A DNA stretch of 16,290 nucleotides from Alphaproteobacteria bacterium (GTDB lineage: Bacteria; Pseudomonadota; Alphaproteobacteria; Sphingomonadales; Sphingomonadaceae), in the NCBI GenBank assembly GCA_028869975.1, contig JAGWQR010000010.1:1-16290 (forward strand), given 5' to 3'. A program made the position numbers and the translations under genes. Shown here piece by piece: positions 6,953-14,778 of the stretch (positions within the stretch are counted from its first letter, which is position 1; the number at the start of each line of letters is the position of its first letter). Below the pieces are notes generated by a model. It made no database searches and was not told the DNA's origin. It worked only from the letters and a program-made list of their open reading frames with translations.

Positions 6953-8352
6953 GCCATAGCTTCAATATAAGGGGTTTAGGGGGCGTGTTCATGCTCGCAC
7001 TTGCCGGGTGCGCGCAAGTGCCCCGCTATGCTGCACCCATTGTTCAGACGCCTACCACTTACAAAGAGGCCGGGCCGTGGATCATGGCCCAGCCCGACGA
7101 CAGCGCCGCCCGGGGCAAATGGTGGGCGATTTTCGGTGATCCCCAGCTCGATGCACTGGAAACGCGCCTGAACAAGGACAATCCCTCGCTTGCTGCCGCA
7201 GACGCACGCTACGCCCAGGCGCTGGCGGTGGCGGGGCAGGCGCGGTCGGGGTTGCTCCCGGCAATCACCGTGAATGCTGATGCCAGCCGCAATCGGCTTG
7301 CTGCGGGACATCCGCTGGGCCAGGGCAACAGCCTCACCTATACCGAGCGTGATATTGGCACGGCGTTCGGCTATGAGGTGGATTTGTGGGGCCGGGTTCA
7401 TGCCAATCTTGCTGCGGCGCGTGCAGACGCACAGGCCAGCGCAGGCGATGTGGCTGCGGCGCGGCTGCTGCTTCAGGCGCAACTTGCAACAATCTATTTC
7501 GCATTGCGCGGTGATGATGAGGCGCTGGCGCTCTATGCGCGCACGGTAGACAGCTATGCCCGTGCCTATGCGCTGACCCAGACACGCCACGAAGGCGGCA
7601 TTGCCTCGGGAATTGATGTCAACCGCGCGCAAACCCAGCTCGCAACTGCAAAAGCGCAGCGTGATGCTGTTTTCGCAGATCGTGCCGTCCTGGAACATAC
7701 CCTTGCCGTGTTGACCGGCGTTCCACCGAGTGCGCTGACACTTTCTCCGGTAAAATACATCGCGGGATTACCTGATGTTCCGGTGTCCGCGCCTTCCACC
7801 CTGCTTCAGCGCCGCCCGGACATCGCCGCCGCCGAGCGCCGGGTTTACGCCGCAAACGCACGCATCGGGGTAGCGCGCGCGGCTCTGTTTCCGCAAGTCA
7901 CACTGGGAGGATCGGCGGGGTTTCAGACGGTTTCGGGCGCGCTCCTGACTGCCCCCAACACATTTTGGGCGCTGGGGCCGGCCTCCGCGCTCGCCACCTT
8001 GTTCGACAATGGCAAGCGCCGCGCCGCCATCGCTCAGGCGCGCGCACAGTTTGACGAGGCATCTGCGAATTATCGCGAGACCGTGCTCGGCGCATTCCGA
8101 GATGTTGAGGATGCACTTGCCAGACTGCGCTGGCTGGCCGCCCAGACGCAGGATCAGTCGGAAGCTGTACGCGGGGCGAATGCGACGCTTGATCTGGCGC
8201 TATTCCGCTATCGCAGCGGTGCGGCTGACTATATCGAGGTCACCACCGCGCAGACAGACAGCCTCAACGCCGAGCGCGCACTCGTTACACTCCACGTCCA
8301 GCAGGCCCAGGCGCGGGTTGATCTGGTGCGTGCGCTGGGCGGCGGGTTGTAA
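6949..8352 (+). CDS. NodT-family outer-membrane efflux lipoprotein
   Basis: This 467-residue protein is the TolC-like outer-membrane channel of the pump. The N-terminus has a signal peptide ending in a lipobox, LALAGCAQVP, with the lipidated Cys at residue 21, as in NodT/OprM-type factors. Two repeated outer-membrane-efflux domains follow. Recognisable pieces include GKWWAIFGDPQLDALE near the mature start, FGYEVDLWGRVHANLAAARAD in the first repeat, and LLQRRPDIAAAERRVYAANARIGVARAALFPQ, a very typical family segment, before the second repeat. The last part keeps LALFRYRSGAADYIEV. Start ATG 6949 overlaps the adaptor stop. With its two upstream neighbours it makes a self-contained pump that needs no separate TolC. 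Only 89 bases separate it from the convergent acyl-CoA dehydrogenase gene. Confidence 0.94.
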   Translation: MSHSFNIRGLGGVFMLALAGCAQVPRYAAPIVQTPTTYKEAGPWIMAQPDDSAARGKWWAIFGDPQLDALETRLNKDNPSLAAADARYAQALAVAGQARSGLLPAITVNADASRNRLAAGHPLGQGNSLTYTERDIGTAFGYEVDLWGRVHANLAAARADAQASAGDVAAARLLLQAQLATIYFALRGDDEALALYARTVDSYARAYALTQTRHEGGIASGIDVNRAQTQLATAKAQRDAVFADRAVLEHTLAVLTGVPPSALTLSPVKYIAGLPDVPVSAPSTLLQRRPDIAAAERRVYAANARIGVARAALFPQVTLGGSAGFQTVSGALLTAPNTFWALGPASALATLFDNGKRRAAIAQARAQFDEASANYRETVLGAFRDVEDALARLRWLAAQTQDQSEAVRGANATLDLALFRYRSGAADYIEVTTAQTDSLNAERALVTLHVQQAQARVDLVRALGGGL

Positions 8353-8441
8353 AGAGGATCCCCGTCGAACAAGGCGGGATACACTCCTGATGTGAAGGGC
8401 ATGGTTTTTTATATCCAAAGCCTGAAACCAGGCGTCCGCCG

Positions 8442-9617
8442 CTATGATTGGTGTACGGAACCTTGGGTATTCTCGCGTTTGATAAGCTTTGCAAGACTCC
8501 ATTTATGTACTTCTGTTGGGCCGTCGTAGATGCGAAACGCGCGGATTTCACGGTAAATGCGCTCGACGATCGTATCGCCGCTCACACCGGTTCCCCCCAT
8601 GACCTGTACGCAATTATCGAGCACTTTCATCAGGGCTTCACTGACAGCGACCTTGGTCATCGAACTTTCGGCTGTGCCAAGCGATCCCGTATCGAGTACA
8701 TCTGCGCACCAGTCGATCATGAGTTCGCACTGCTTTATGGCAATCCGGTTGTCCGCTAGCATAAAGCCGACGCCCTCATGATCAATGAGCGGCTTGCCGA
8801 ATGCGTGGCGCGCACAGGCGTAAGCGACAGCGATTTCCTGAGCCCGGATTGCGCAACCAAGCCAGCGCATGCAATGCGAAAGCCTCGCCGGCGACAGCCG
8901 TATCTGCGCATATTTGAAACCTTCTCCCGATGCCCCCAGCATCTGCTCCGCGGGCAGGCGCAATTCATTGATCTCGATTTCGGCATGGCCGCCCGGCATA
9001 GACGAATCGATGGTATCCAGCACGCGTGTGGTTATGATGGCAGGATCCGGCAATTCCACGAGAAACATGCACGCACCATCATCCGATTTTGCCATGATGA
9101 TTCCGACGCGCGCACCTTCAGCACCAGTAATGAACCGCTTGCGACCGTTGATAATCCAGTGATTGCCGTCTCGGTGGCACATGGTTTGCATCATCGCAGG
9201 ATCCGATCCGGCACCACCTTCCTCGGCTGGCTCGGTCATAAAAAAGGCCGAGCGGGCCTTCCCATCGACAAGTGGCTGCAAGAAGCGCGCTTTCTGCTCG
9301 GCATTGCCAACCTTGCCGAGCAGATACATGTTGCCTTCGTCGGGTGCCATGGTGTTGCAGGCGACCGGACCTAAAGGAGACAAACCCGAGCGGATCAAAA
9401 CGATCGCCGTCTCGCGCTGCGTGAGGTGTGCGCCACCGGGAAGAATATGCGGCGTAAGGACGCCCGCGTCACGCGCTTTCTGTCGCAGCTCGTTGACCAG
9501 ATCAGCGGTGGGGCCATGCCCGTGCACCGGATAGCGCGGATCGGTCTCATATGGCTCGATAGAGGTGCGTACAAAATCTTCCACCCTACGGGCGATTTTC
9601 AAAGCGCGCTCGGTCAT
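8442..9617 (-). CDS. Acyl-CoA dehydrogenase family protein (ACAD10/11-like)
   Basis: A 391-residue FAD-dependent dehydrogenase that would introduce an alpha,beta double bond into an acyl-CoA. The substrate and FAD segments FFMTEPAEEGGAGSDP, the beta-domain NGRKRFITGA, and the C-terminal helical part with MGGTGVSGDTIVERIYREI are clear. The catalytic-loop motif reads RIYDGPTEVHKW, so Asp365 stands where most acyl-CoA dehydrogenases have Glu (IYEGT). The DGPxEVH pattern resembles the ACAD10/ACAD11 group. Here there is no fused kinase domain. The ATG (9617-9615) shares one base with the TGA of the GMC gene (TGATG), preceded by AGGAGA, so it is the last gene of the operon. Counted on single lines, its G+C (43 % at 8461-8520, 55 % at 9001-9060) is below that of the GMC gene (70 % at 10021-10080). 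The exact acyl substrate is unknown. Confidence 0.9.
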   Translation of the reverse strand: MTERALKIARRVEDFVRTSIEPYETDPRYPVHGHGPTADLVNELRQKARDAGVLTPHILPGGAHLTQRETAIVLIRSGLSPLGPVACNTMAPDEGNMYLLGKVGNAEQKARFLQPLVDGKARSAFFMTEPAEEGGAGSDPAMMQTMCHRDGNHWIINGRKRFITGAEGARVGIIMAKSDDGACMFLVELPDPAIITTRVLDTIDSSMPGGHAEIEINELRLPAEQMLGASGEGFKYAQIRLSPARLSHCMRWLGCAIRAQEIAVAYACARHAFGKPLIDHEGVGFMLADNRIAIKQCELMIDWCADVLDTGSLGTAESSMTKVAVSEALMKVLDNCVQVMGGTGVSGDTIVERIYREIRAFRIYDGPTEVHKWSLAKLIKRENTQGSVHQS

Positions 9618-11239
9618 CAGTGTCTCCTATCTTCATGGATCATCGCCGCTGCGCGCAAGCCGAGCGCCATGGCAGGGGCGTTGGTGTTACCCGTCACATG
9701 CCAGGGGATGACCGAAATATCGACGACGCGTAACGCTTCCACGCCGTTGACGCAGCAGCGCGGATCAACCACCGCGTTCGCGTCGCTGCCCATCCGGCAC
9801 GAGCGGATCGCGTGCAGTCCGCAGGTGGAGAGCCGCCGGAAATGGTCGAGCAGCGCGGCATCGCTGGTCACCGCCTTGCCCGGAATCATCTCCTCGCCGA
9901 CCATGCCCCCCAATGGCGCCGCCGCCATGTATGCGCGCATCATCCGCATCATTGCAATCGCCGAGCGCTGGTCATGCTCGGTTGAGAGCCAGTTGGGCAG
10001 GATGGTGGGGGTGTCGGCGGCGTTCGGCCCGCCCGCGCGCACGCTGCTCTCCGAGGTCAGGCGCAGCAACTGGCCATAAATGGTGATGCCGGGGCGCGGA
10101 TCAATCTTGTCGAGCGGGACGGGGTTGTTGTCATCGCCGACCGCGAAGGTATAGCCGCCGAGATAGAATTGCGCATCCACCCGGCCATCGGGGTGCGCGA
10201 CATTGGCGAACGCGCCGACCTCGAACGGCCCGGTGGCGAGAATGCCGGTGCGGGTAAGCAGGTAGCGCGCCATCGCCAGCGCCGCGCCAACGCCGTAAAA
10301 GCTCTTGTTGGTGCCATTGCCGTGCTCCAGCCGATAGGGCATCGAGCAGGCGAGATGCTCGATCATCTTTTCGCCAACATCGGGGGATTGGGCGAGCGGG
10401 GTGATGCCGACGCTTTTGAGGCGCGCGCCATCGCCGATCCCTGAGCGCTGAAGCAGCAACGGGCTTTCCATCGCGCCGCACGAGACGATGATCTCCCCTG
10501 CACAATCGAAGCGGGTGGAGATGCCGTTCACGTCCGCCTCTAAGGCAACCGCGCGCTTGCCCTCGAAGACAATCCGCTGCGCCAGCGCGCCCGTGACCAC
10601 CCGCAAATTGGCGCGGCCTTTCGCGGCGGCAAGAAAGGTGCGCGCGCTGCTCTGCCGCCGCCCGCGCTTGATATTATGGCTGTAGAGACCGACGCGGTTG
10701 CCGGTGCTGCCGTTGAGATCATCAACGTGCGTCATCCCGAGTGCTTCGCCCGAAGCGATCATGTCCTCGGCGAGCGGATAGGTGTAGATGGCAGGATCAA
10801 CATGCACGAGGCCGCCCTTGCCGCGCGTGGGTGATGGCCCCGCCGCATGGTCCTCAAGCTTGAGGAACGCCTCGGTCATGCTCGCGGCGTTCCAGCCGGT
10901 TGCGCCATGCGCTTCCCAATCGTCATAATCCTGCGGCTCGCCCCGGCTCCAGATCATCCCGTTGATCGACGATGAACCGCCGAGGCCCTTGCCCCTGATC
11001 CAGACCTCATTGGCCGGGCCGCCTGCCTCGCGCGGCTGCGCCACCGGATACACCCAGATATGCGCCGGGTTGGTGACGAGCTTGGCGACGCCCTTCGGGA
11101 GCGTCACCCAGAAGCTATCGTTCGCGCCGCCCGCCTCCAGCAGCAGCACCTTCGATTTGCCGTCCGCCGAGAGTTGCTCGGCAACCACACACCCTGCCGA
11201 ACCTGCGCCGACAATGATATAATCCCAGCATTCAGACAC
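9617..11239 (-). CDS. GMC-family FAD-dependent oxidoreductase
   Basis: A 540-residue glucose-methanol-choline oxidoreductase, close in layout to choline, alcohol and polyethylene-glycol dehydrogenases. It would oxidise a primary or secondary alcohol with FAD and pass electrons to a quinone or cytochrome, or possibly to oxygen. The N-terminal dinucleotide fold is YIIVGAGSAGCVVAEQL, followed by the GMC signature region RGKGLGGSSSINGMIWSRG and the second signature GAMESPLLLQRSGIG. The catalytic pair is present: His476 in GLHAIRSCRMG and the Asn residues (518/520) in GNTNAPAMALG, the His-Asn arrangement of choline-type enzymes. No secretion signal is visible. The start is GTG at 11239, supported by a G-rich GGGGGGA just upstream; it begins 13 bases after the ThuA-like gene stops. 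The substrate cannot be deduced. A name such as betA would be unsafe. Confidence 0.92.
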   Translation of the reverse strand: MSECWDYIIVGAGSAGCVVAEQLSADGKSKVLLLEAGGANDSFWVTLPKGVAKLVTNPAHIWVYPVAQPREAGGPANEVWIRGKGLGGSSSINGMIWSRGEPQDYDDWEAHGATGWNAASMTEAFLKLEDHAAGPSPTRGKGGLVHVDPAIYTYPLAEDMIASGEALGMTHVDDLNGSTGNRVGLYSHNIKRGRRQSSARTFLAAAKGRANLRVVTGALAQRIVFEGKRAVALEADVNGISTRFDCAGEIIVSCGAMESPLLLQRSGIGDGARLKSVGITPLAQSPDVGEKMIEHLACSMPYRLEHGNGTNKSFYGVGAALAMARYLLTRTGILATGPFEVGAFANVAHPDGRVDAQFYLGGYTFAVGDDNNPVPLDKIDPRPGITIYGQLLRLTSESSVRAGGPNAADTPTILPNWLSTEHDQRSAIAMMRMMRAYMAAAPLGGMVGEEMIPGKAVTSDAALLDHFRRLSTCGLHAIRSCRMGSDANAVVDPRCCVNGVEALRVVDISVIPWHVTGNTNAPAMALGLRAAAMIHEDRRH

Positions 11240-11252
11240 GTTTGCGTCCCCC

Positions 11253-12029
11253 CTATTTGCCCTCTTTCAGCCAGCCAAGTCCCCGCCGGAGCAGATCATA
11301 GAAGACCGGCAAATCCCACGCGCAGCGATCAACGCTCGGCCACCAGTCGAGCAATGGCTGCAAATCATAATGCCCCCTGCAATGGCCGAGGGTAAGGTAA
11401 AGCACCGCGCCTTTTCCATGCTGTTTGATATAGAAGACGGGATGCTTGCCCGGCGCGTCTTTCGCTTCGACAAAGCCGGTGCCTTCCTCGGTGCATGTTG
11501 TTTCAAGCAGGACATGAAGATCGCCATGGCATTCGAGATGATATTGTTCGTCGGTGGTCTCAAACGGCGCGACGCCCTCGACGAGCGGGTGTGCCGGATC
11601 GGCGACCGTGACGGTGTAAGGCACAATTGGTGGATGCGAGATGAACTGGCTGCCCAGCATATCCATGAACAAGGGTGCCCAGCGCGGCGCATCCCATAGC
11701 CCTGCATCCGGCCCGTCGCTCAGCAGCCGCAGCACTGAGTTGGTGCCATGCAGCGCATACCAGCGCCCGCCCTTGTCCAGCCAGTTGCGCAGCGCCTCCT
11801 GCGCCTTCAACGAGGGCGTCACATCACAGGTGTAGGTGATGAGAATGTCCGCACTCTCCAGCGCCTCGATTGTCCCATAATTCTCGAACACGCGGGTGCG
11901 CACGCGCTCATCCTCGGCGAGCAATTTGAGCAACTCCAGCCGCGCAAAGTCGATGTCATGCCACACCCCGCCCGCAATCAGGACGGCTTTGATGCGGGTG
12001 GGGTGCTGCTCCTCCGCGCTCTCGCTCAT
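11253..12029 (-). CDS. ThuA-like domain protein
   Basis: A 258-residue single-domain protein of the ThuA family, which has a class-I glutamine-amidotransferase-like fold without the usual catalytic Cys. Founding members belong to sugar (trehalose) utilisation operons in rhizobia, but most members have no proven reaction. The conserved positions are visible: an opening beta strand KAVLIAGGVWHD, the turn WYALHGTNS with His94, ISHPP with His132, ADPAHPLVEG, the DEQYHL box at 160-165, and LGHCRGH with His216 and His220 near the end. It is soluble with no signal peptide. The ATG overlaps the stop of the upstream Rieske gene (ATGA), so it is translated with the oxygenase and is unlikely to be a passenger. 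A lyase, hydrolase or isomerase role on a keto intermediate is possible, but that is inference. Confidence 0.85.
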   Translation of the reverse strand: MSESAEEQHPTRIKAVLIAGGVWHDIDFARLELLKLLAEDERVRTRVFENYGTIEALESADILITYTCDVTPSLKAQEALRNWLDKGGRWYALHGTNSVLRLLSDGPDAGLWDAPRWAPLFMDMLGSQFISHPPIVPYTVTVADPAHPLVEGVAPFETTDEQYHLECHGDLHVLLETTCTEEGTGFVEAKDAPGKHPVFYIKQHGKGAVLYLTLGHCRGHYDLQPLLDWWPSVDRCAWDLPVFYDLLRRGLGWLKEGK

Positions 12030-13444
12030 ACTTTGTGGCCCAGCGCACCGGAAATATATTTATCCATCGTCCGGTGGAACTGACGGATGCGGATTTCCTG
12101 ATAATCGCCAAGCTGAACCTTGCCATTCTTCGAGGCATGGAGGCCCTGCTGGACATAGGGCAGATTGTCCATATCCTGCTCGAACACCGCGCCCAGCCCT
12201 CCGATTTCCGCAGCATCGGTCCATTTTTCTTCGGCGGTCAGATAGTGCATCGGCACACCGCGCGGAATCTTCTCACCCTTCTTGACGCGCGCAAGAATCC
12301 GTACTTCCATCAGGCAGGTGTCTGGGGTTTTGCCCGGCCGCCAGCGATAGACAATATTGGGCATGAACCCGCCCCAAGGGGCGAAATTGGGGAACACATT
12401 GTAGACGAGCGCGTCGATCAGTTCGGCGTCGGTGGCGTCCTCAAGGCTATAGCCCGCGCCCGCCGCATAGACATTGCGCAGCTTGGAGCCGAGCGTGGCG
12501 CGCGCGGTGTTCCCGCTTGGCACCTGCACGGCATAAGGATCGGCAGAGGCATCATAATTGTCCGACGAGCGGCCATTATATTTGATGAACTCGTCGACGA
12601 TCCATTGCTCGGTCTTGCCGGTCGGATCGATATGCGGGCTCAAGACCCCGAACGGCACCAGATTGACGTTCACATTGTCGCCCCAGTGCCAGTAAGCGGA
12701 ATTGCTGTCCCCGGTGAACGGCAGGATTTGCGGGTGAGTGACGAGCGTGTGCCAGGCCTCCATGAATGCCTCCGCCGTAACTTTCCAATTGGCAGGCACT
12801 TCCTTGGCAACCCAGATCACCGTGGTGCATTCCTCATGCTTCCAGCGCTTGAAATGCTCGGGCAGGGGCGCGAGGAACTCCTCAAGCGACGGCCCGCCCT
12901 TCTCCTCGCGGATGAAGATATAACCGCCCCAATGCGCCACCTCGGCCTCGGGGAGTTGTAGCTCCTCCTTTGAAAGATGGCTGAAATCCCACGGGCAGGG
13001 GTTGGTCTCGTAGCTGCCGTCCTTCTTCCACTGGAAGCCGTGGAACGGGCACTGGAAGCTGTCGGCATGGCCATCTTCGGTGCGCAGCTTGCGCCCGCGA
13101 TGCAGGCAGACATTGTGGAAGGCGCGCACGCTGCCATCGTCCTGCCGCGAGATCAGCCAGGAGCGCCCGGCATTCTCAAACACGACATAATCGCCAGCCT
13201 CGGGCAAATCTTCTTCGCGCGCGGCGAACTGCCAGACATAGGGCCACATCTTTTCGCGTTCGAGTTTGGCGAACTCCTCCGAAGTATAACGGCTCGCCTC
13301 CAGCGGCTCCGAGCCAAGATATTCATAGCTCTCTTCGGTCAGGCATTGGGGCGCGGGGCGCGAGTCGGCGCCCATCAGCGCGGTCCAGCTCACACCCGGC
13401 GAACGCGCCTTGCCATGCGTCAGCTGGGGATCAATATCGGCCAT
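12026..13444 (-). CDS. Rieske non-heme iron oxygenase, alpha subunit (Rieske B)
   Basis: A 472-residue catalytic subunit of a Rieske oxygenase. These use a [2Fe-2S] Rieske centre and a mononuclear iron to hydroxylate, dihydroxylate or demethylate substrates with O2. The Rieske ligands are Cys113 and His115 (CLHRG) and Cys132 and His135 (CPFHGFQW), with 16 residues between the pairs. The mononuclear-iron site is seen in EAFMEAWHTLVTHP, giving His232 and His237 with Glu229 at the bridging position, and Asp424 in FEQDMDNLPYVQQG as carboxylate ligand. The start ATG 13444 follows GAGAGGAT at suitable spacing. An in-frame ATG 15 bases upstream overlaps the preceding gene and lies before this ribosome site. 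It is 32 residues longer than its upstream neighbour, mainly at the N-terminus. No beta subunit or electron-transfer gene accompanies it. Substrate unknown. Confidence 0.92.
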   Translation of the reverse strand: MADIDPQLTHGKARSPGVSWTALMGADSRPAPQCLTEESYEYLGSEPLEASRYTSEEFAKLEREKMWPYVWQFAAREEDLPEAGDYVVFENAGRSWLISRQDDGSVRAFHNVCLHRGRKLRTEDGHADSFQCPFHGFQWKKDGSYETNPCPWDFSHLSKEELQLPEAEVAHWGGYIFIREEKGGPSLEEFLAPLPEHFKRWKHEECTTVIWVAKEVPANWKVTAEAFMEAWHTLVTHPQILPFTGDSNSAYWHWGDNVNVNLVPFGVLSPHIDPTGKTEQWIVDEFIKYNGRSSDNYDASADPYAVQVPSGNTARATLGSKLRNVYAAGAGYSLEDATDAELIDALVYNVFPNFAPWGGFMPNIVYRWRPGKTPDTCLMEVRILARVKKGEKIPRGVPMHYLTAEEKWTDAAEIGGLGAVFEQDMDNLPYVQQGLHASKNGKVQLGDYQEIRIRQFHRTMDKYISGALGHKV

Positions 13445-13455
13445 CTTAAATCCTC

Positions 13456-14778
13456 TCAAATACGTTCATAAACATGATCGTCGAGCAGCTCATGGAAGCG
13501 CTGCACGCGTTTCTCCTGCATCGGCAGAATCGCGCCAACATAGCCGCGCGAATTGAGCCCAAGCTGCTGGTTGGTGCCGATGCTCAGATCCTGATCGGCA
13601 ACAAAGCCGAGCGACTCGCCATCGCCGTGCACACTCACCTTCTTTTCCGCCCATTTGAGCGGCATATTGCCAATCGGCGTCTCAACCCCAGGCATTTGCG
13701 GATTATTGACCGCCACATACCAGTGATCGAAGATGCACTTCTCCGGATCGGTCGGGTGCGGCTCGGTCCTGAGCACCTGAAACGCCTCGGGCGCGAAGGT
13801 CAATGTCAGGTTCGGGAACAGCGTGATGTGGTAATAATCGACCAGTTGCTGGTCGGACATAGAAGCGTAATTATGAAAGCCGCGCTCTGGCCCGAGTTTG
13901 CGCTTGGCTTCGATCACCGCCGCGCGGATGTCGTTGGTGCGGCCTTTATAATCAGCGGGGTTGAGCCCCCAGGCGGCGGCAATCGCATCCAAGGGCGGCG
14001 GTGCCTCGCCTGTGTTATACGCCTCGACCCGGCCGGTCGCCTGATGGCCTTTCATCCACATGCCGTTATGTCCGCTCGGATACATCTCGAACAGCGTATC
14101 GGGCAGGCCGTCGTTGATGAAGGTCGCCAGTTCGGGGTGGATGGTCGGCAGATGGTAGCTCTCGTTGAAATTGTCGCGCACAATCTTCCAGTTGAAGTTG
14201 CATTCTGCCGACAGGTACATCACCCGCACCCAGTCATCGATGCCATATGCCGCGAGGCGATCAGGCAGCGGATCGAGCCACTCCAGCAGCGGCTTGGCGT
14301 TCTCGTCCATGTTCCAGAAGATCATGCCGCCCCAGACCTCGCAGCGCAGTTCGATCAGCGAGACCTTGCCGCACGGCGAGCCGCCGGGGTAATCGCCTTC
14401 GTCCTGCACATGGCGCAGCACACCATCCGCCGAGAATTGCCAGCCATGATAGCCGCAGGTGATGCGCGGTGCGCCGCCCGAGGTGCCATTGACCAGCCGG
14501 TTCCCGCGATGGCGGCAGGCATTGTAGAAGGCGCGCACGCCGCCATCTTTCTGCTTGACCATGATGACCGATTCCTTGCCGAAATTATGGCAAACCCAGT
14601 CGCCTTCCTCTTCCAGCTCGCCCATCATCCCGCCCAAGTGCCAGATTCGCGGCCAGAGATTCTTCCATTCCAGGTCCATATAGTCTTTGGAATAATAGCG
14701 CGCGCCGGTGATCGGATCGCCGCGCACAGGCGGATCAAATTCCTTCGAATAGCGCGACAAGAACTGCTCTTCGGTCAT
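13456..14778 (-). CDS. Rieske non-heme iron oxygenase, alpha subunit (Rieske A)
   Basis: A 440-residue Rieske oxygenase catalytic subunit and the first gene of the five-gene operon. The [2Fe-2S] ligands are Cys88 and His90 (CRHRGNRL) and Cys108 and His111 (CGYHGWQFSADG), 17 residues apart. The mononuclear-iron site appears in DNFNESYHLPTIHPE: Glu206 at the bridging position, His209 and His214. The third ligand is probably Asp397 in VADQDLSIGTNQQLGL. All metal ligands are therefore intact and the protein should be active in its own right. It differs too much from Rieske B along its length to be a recent duplicate, though both share domain order. The ATG 14778 is preceded by AGGAGAG about 10 bases away and by a consensus TATAAT on the minus strand. 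The gap to Rieske B is 11 bases. Confidence 0.93.
   Translation of the reverse strand: MTEEQFLSRYSKEFDPPVRGDPITGARYYSKDYMDLEWKNLWPRIWHLGGMMGELEEEGDWVCHNFGKESVIMVKQKDGGVRAFYNACRHRGNRLVNGTSGGAPRITCGYHGWQFSADGVLRHVQDEGDYPGGSPCGKVSLIELRCEVWGGMIFWNMDENAKPLLEWLDPLPDRLAAYGIDDWVRVMYLSAECNFNWKIVRDNFNESYHLPTIHPELATFINDGLPDTLFEMYPSGHNGMWMKGHQATGRVEAYNTGEAPPPLDAIAAAWGLNPADYKGRTNDIRAAVIEAKRKLGPERGFHNYASMSDQQLVDYYHITLFPNLTLTFAPEAFQVLRTEPHPTDPEKCIFDHWYVAVNNPQMPGVETPIGNMPLKWAEKKVSVHGDGESLGFVADQDLSIGTNQQLGLNSRGYVGAILPMQEKRVQRFHELLDDHVYERI

Noticed and set aside
8353..8441. Possible shared terminator between the convergent efflux and catabolic operons
   Set aside because: A 5-bp hairpin GCCTG-AAAC-CAGGC (8420-8433) and a T6 run (8405-8410) exist, but they are not arranged as a stem followed directly by a T-tract on either strand, so I do not call a terminator.
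10962..11239. Naming the GMC gene as choline dehydrogenase (betA) or PEG dehydrogenase
   Set aside because: The FAD and His-Asn motifs are shared by the whole choline-type GMC group, and the context (Rieske, ThuA, ACAD) does not fit betaine synthesis or a peg operon.
12035..12961. Plus-strand open frame of 308 codons
   Set aside because: Antisense to Rieske B, with no motif or credible ribosome site; a shadow of codon bias.
12026..14778. Rieske A and B as a recent tandem duplication
   Set aside because: Outside the metal-ligand motifs the two proteins share little sequence, and their N-termini and loop lengths differ.
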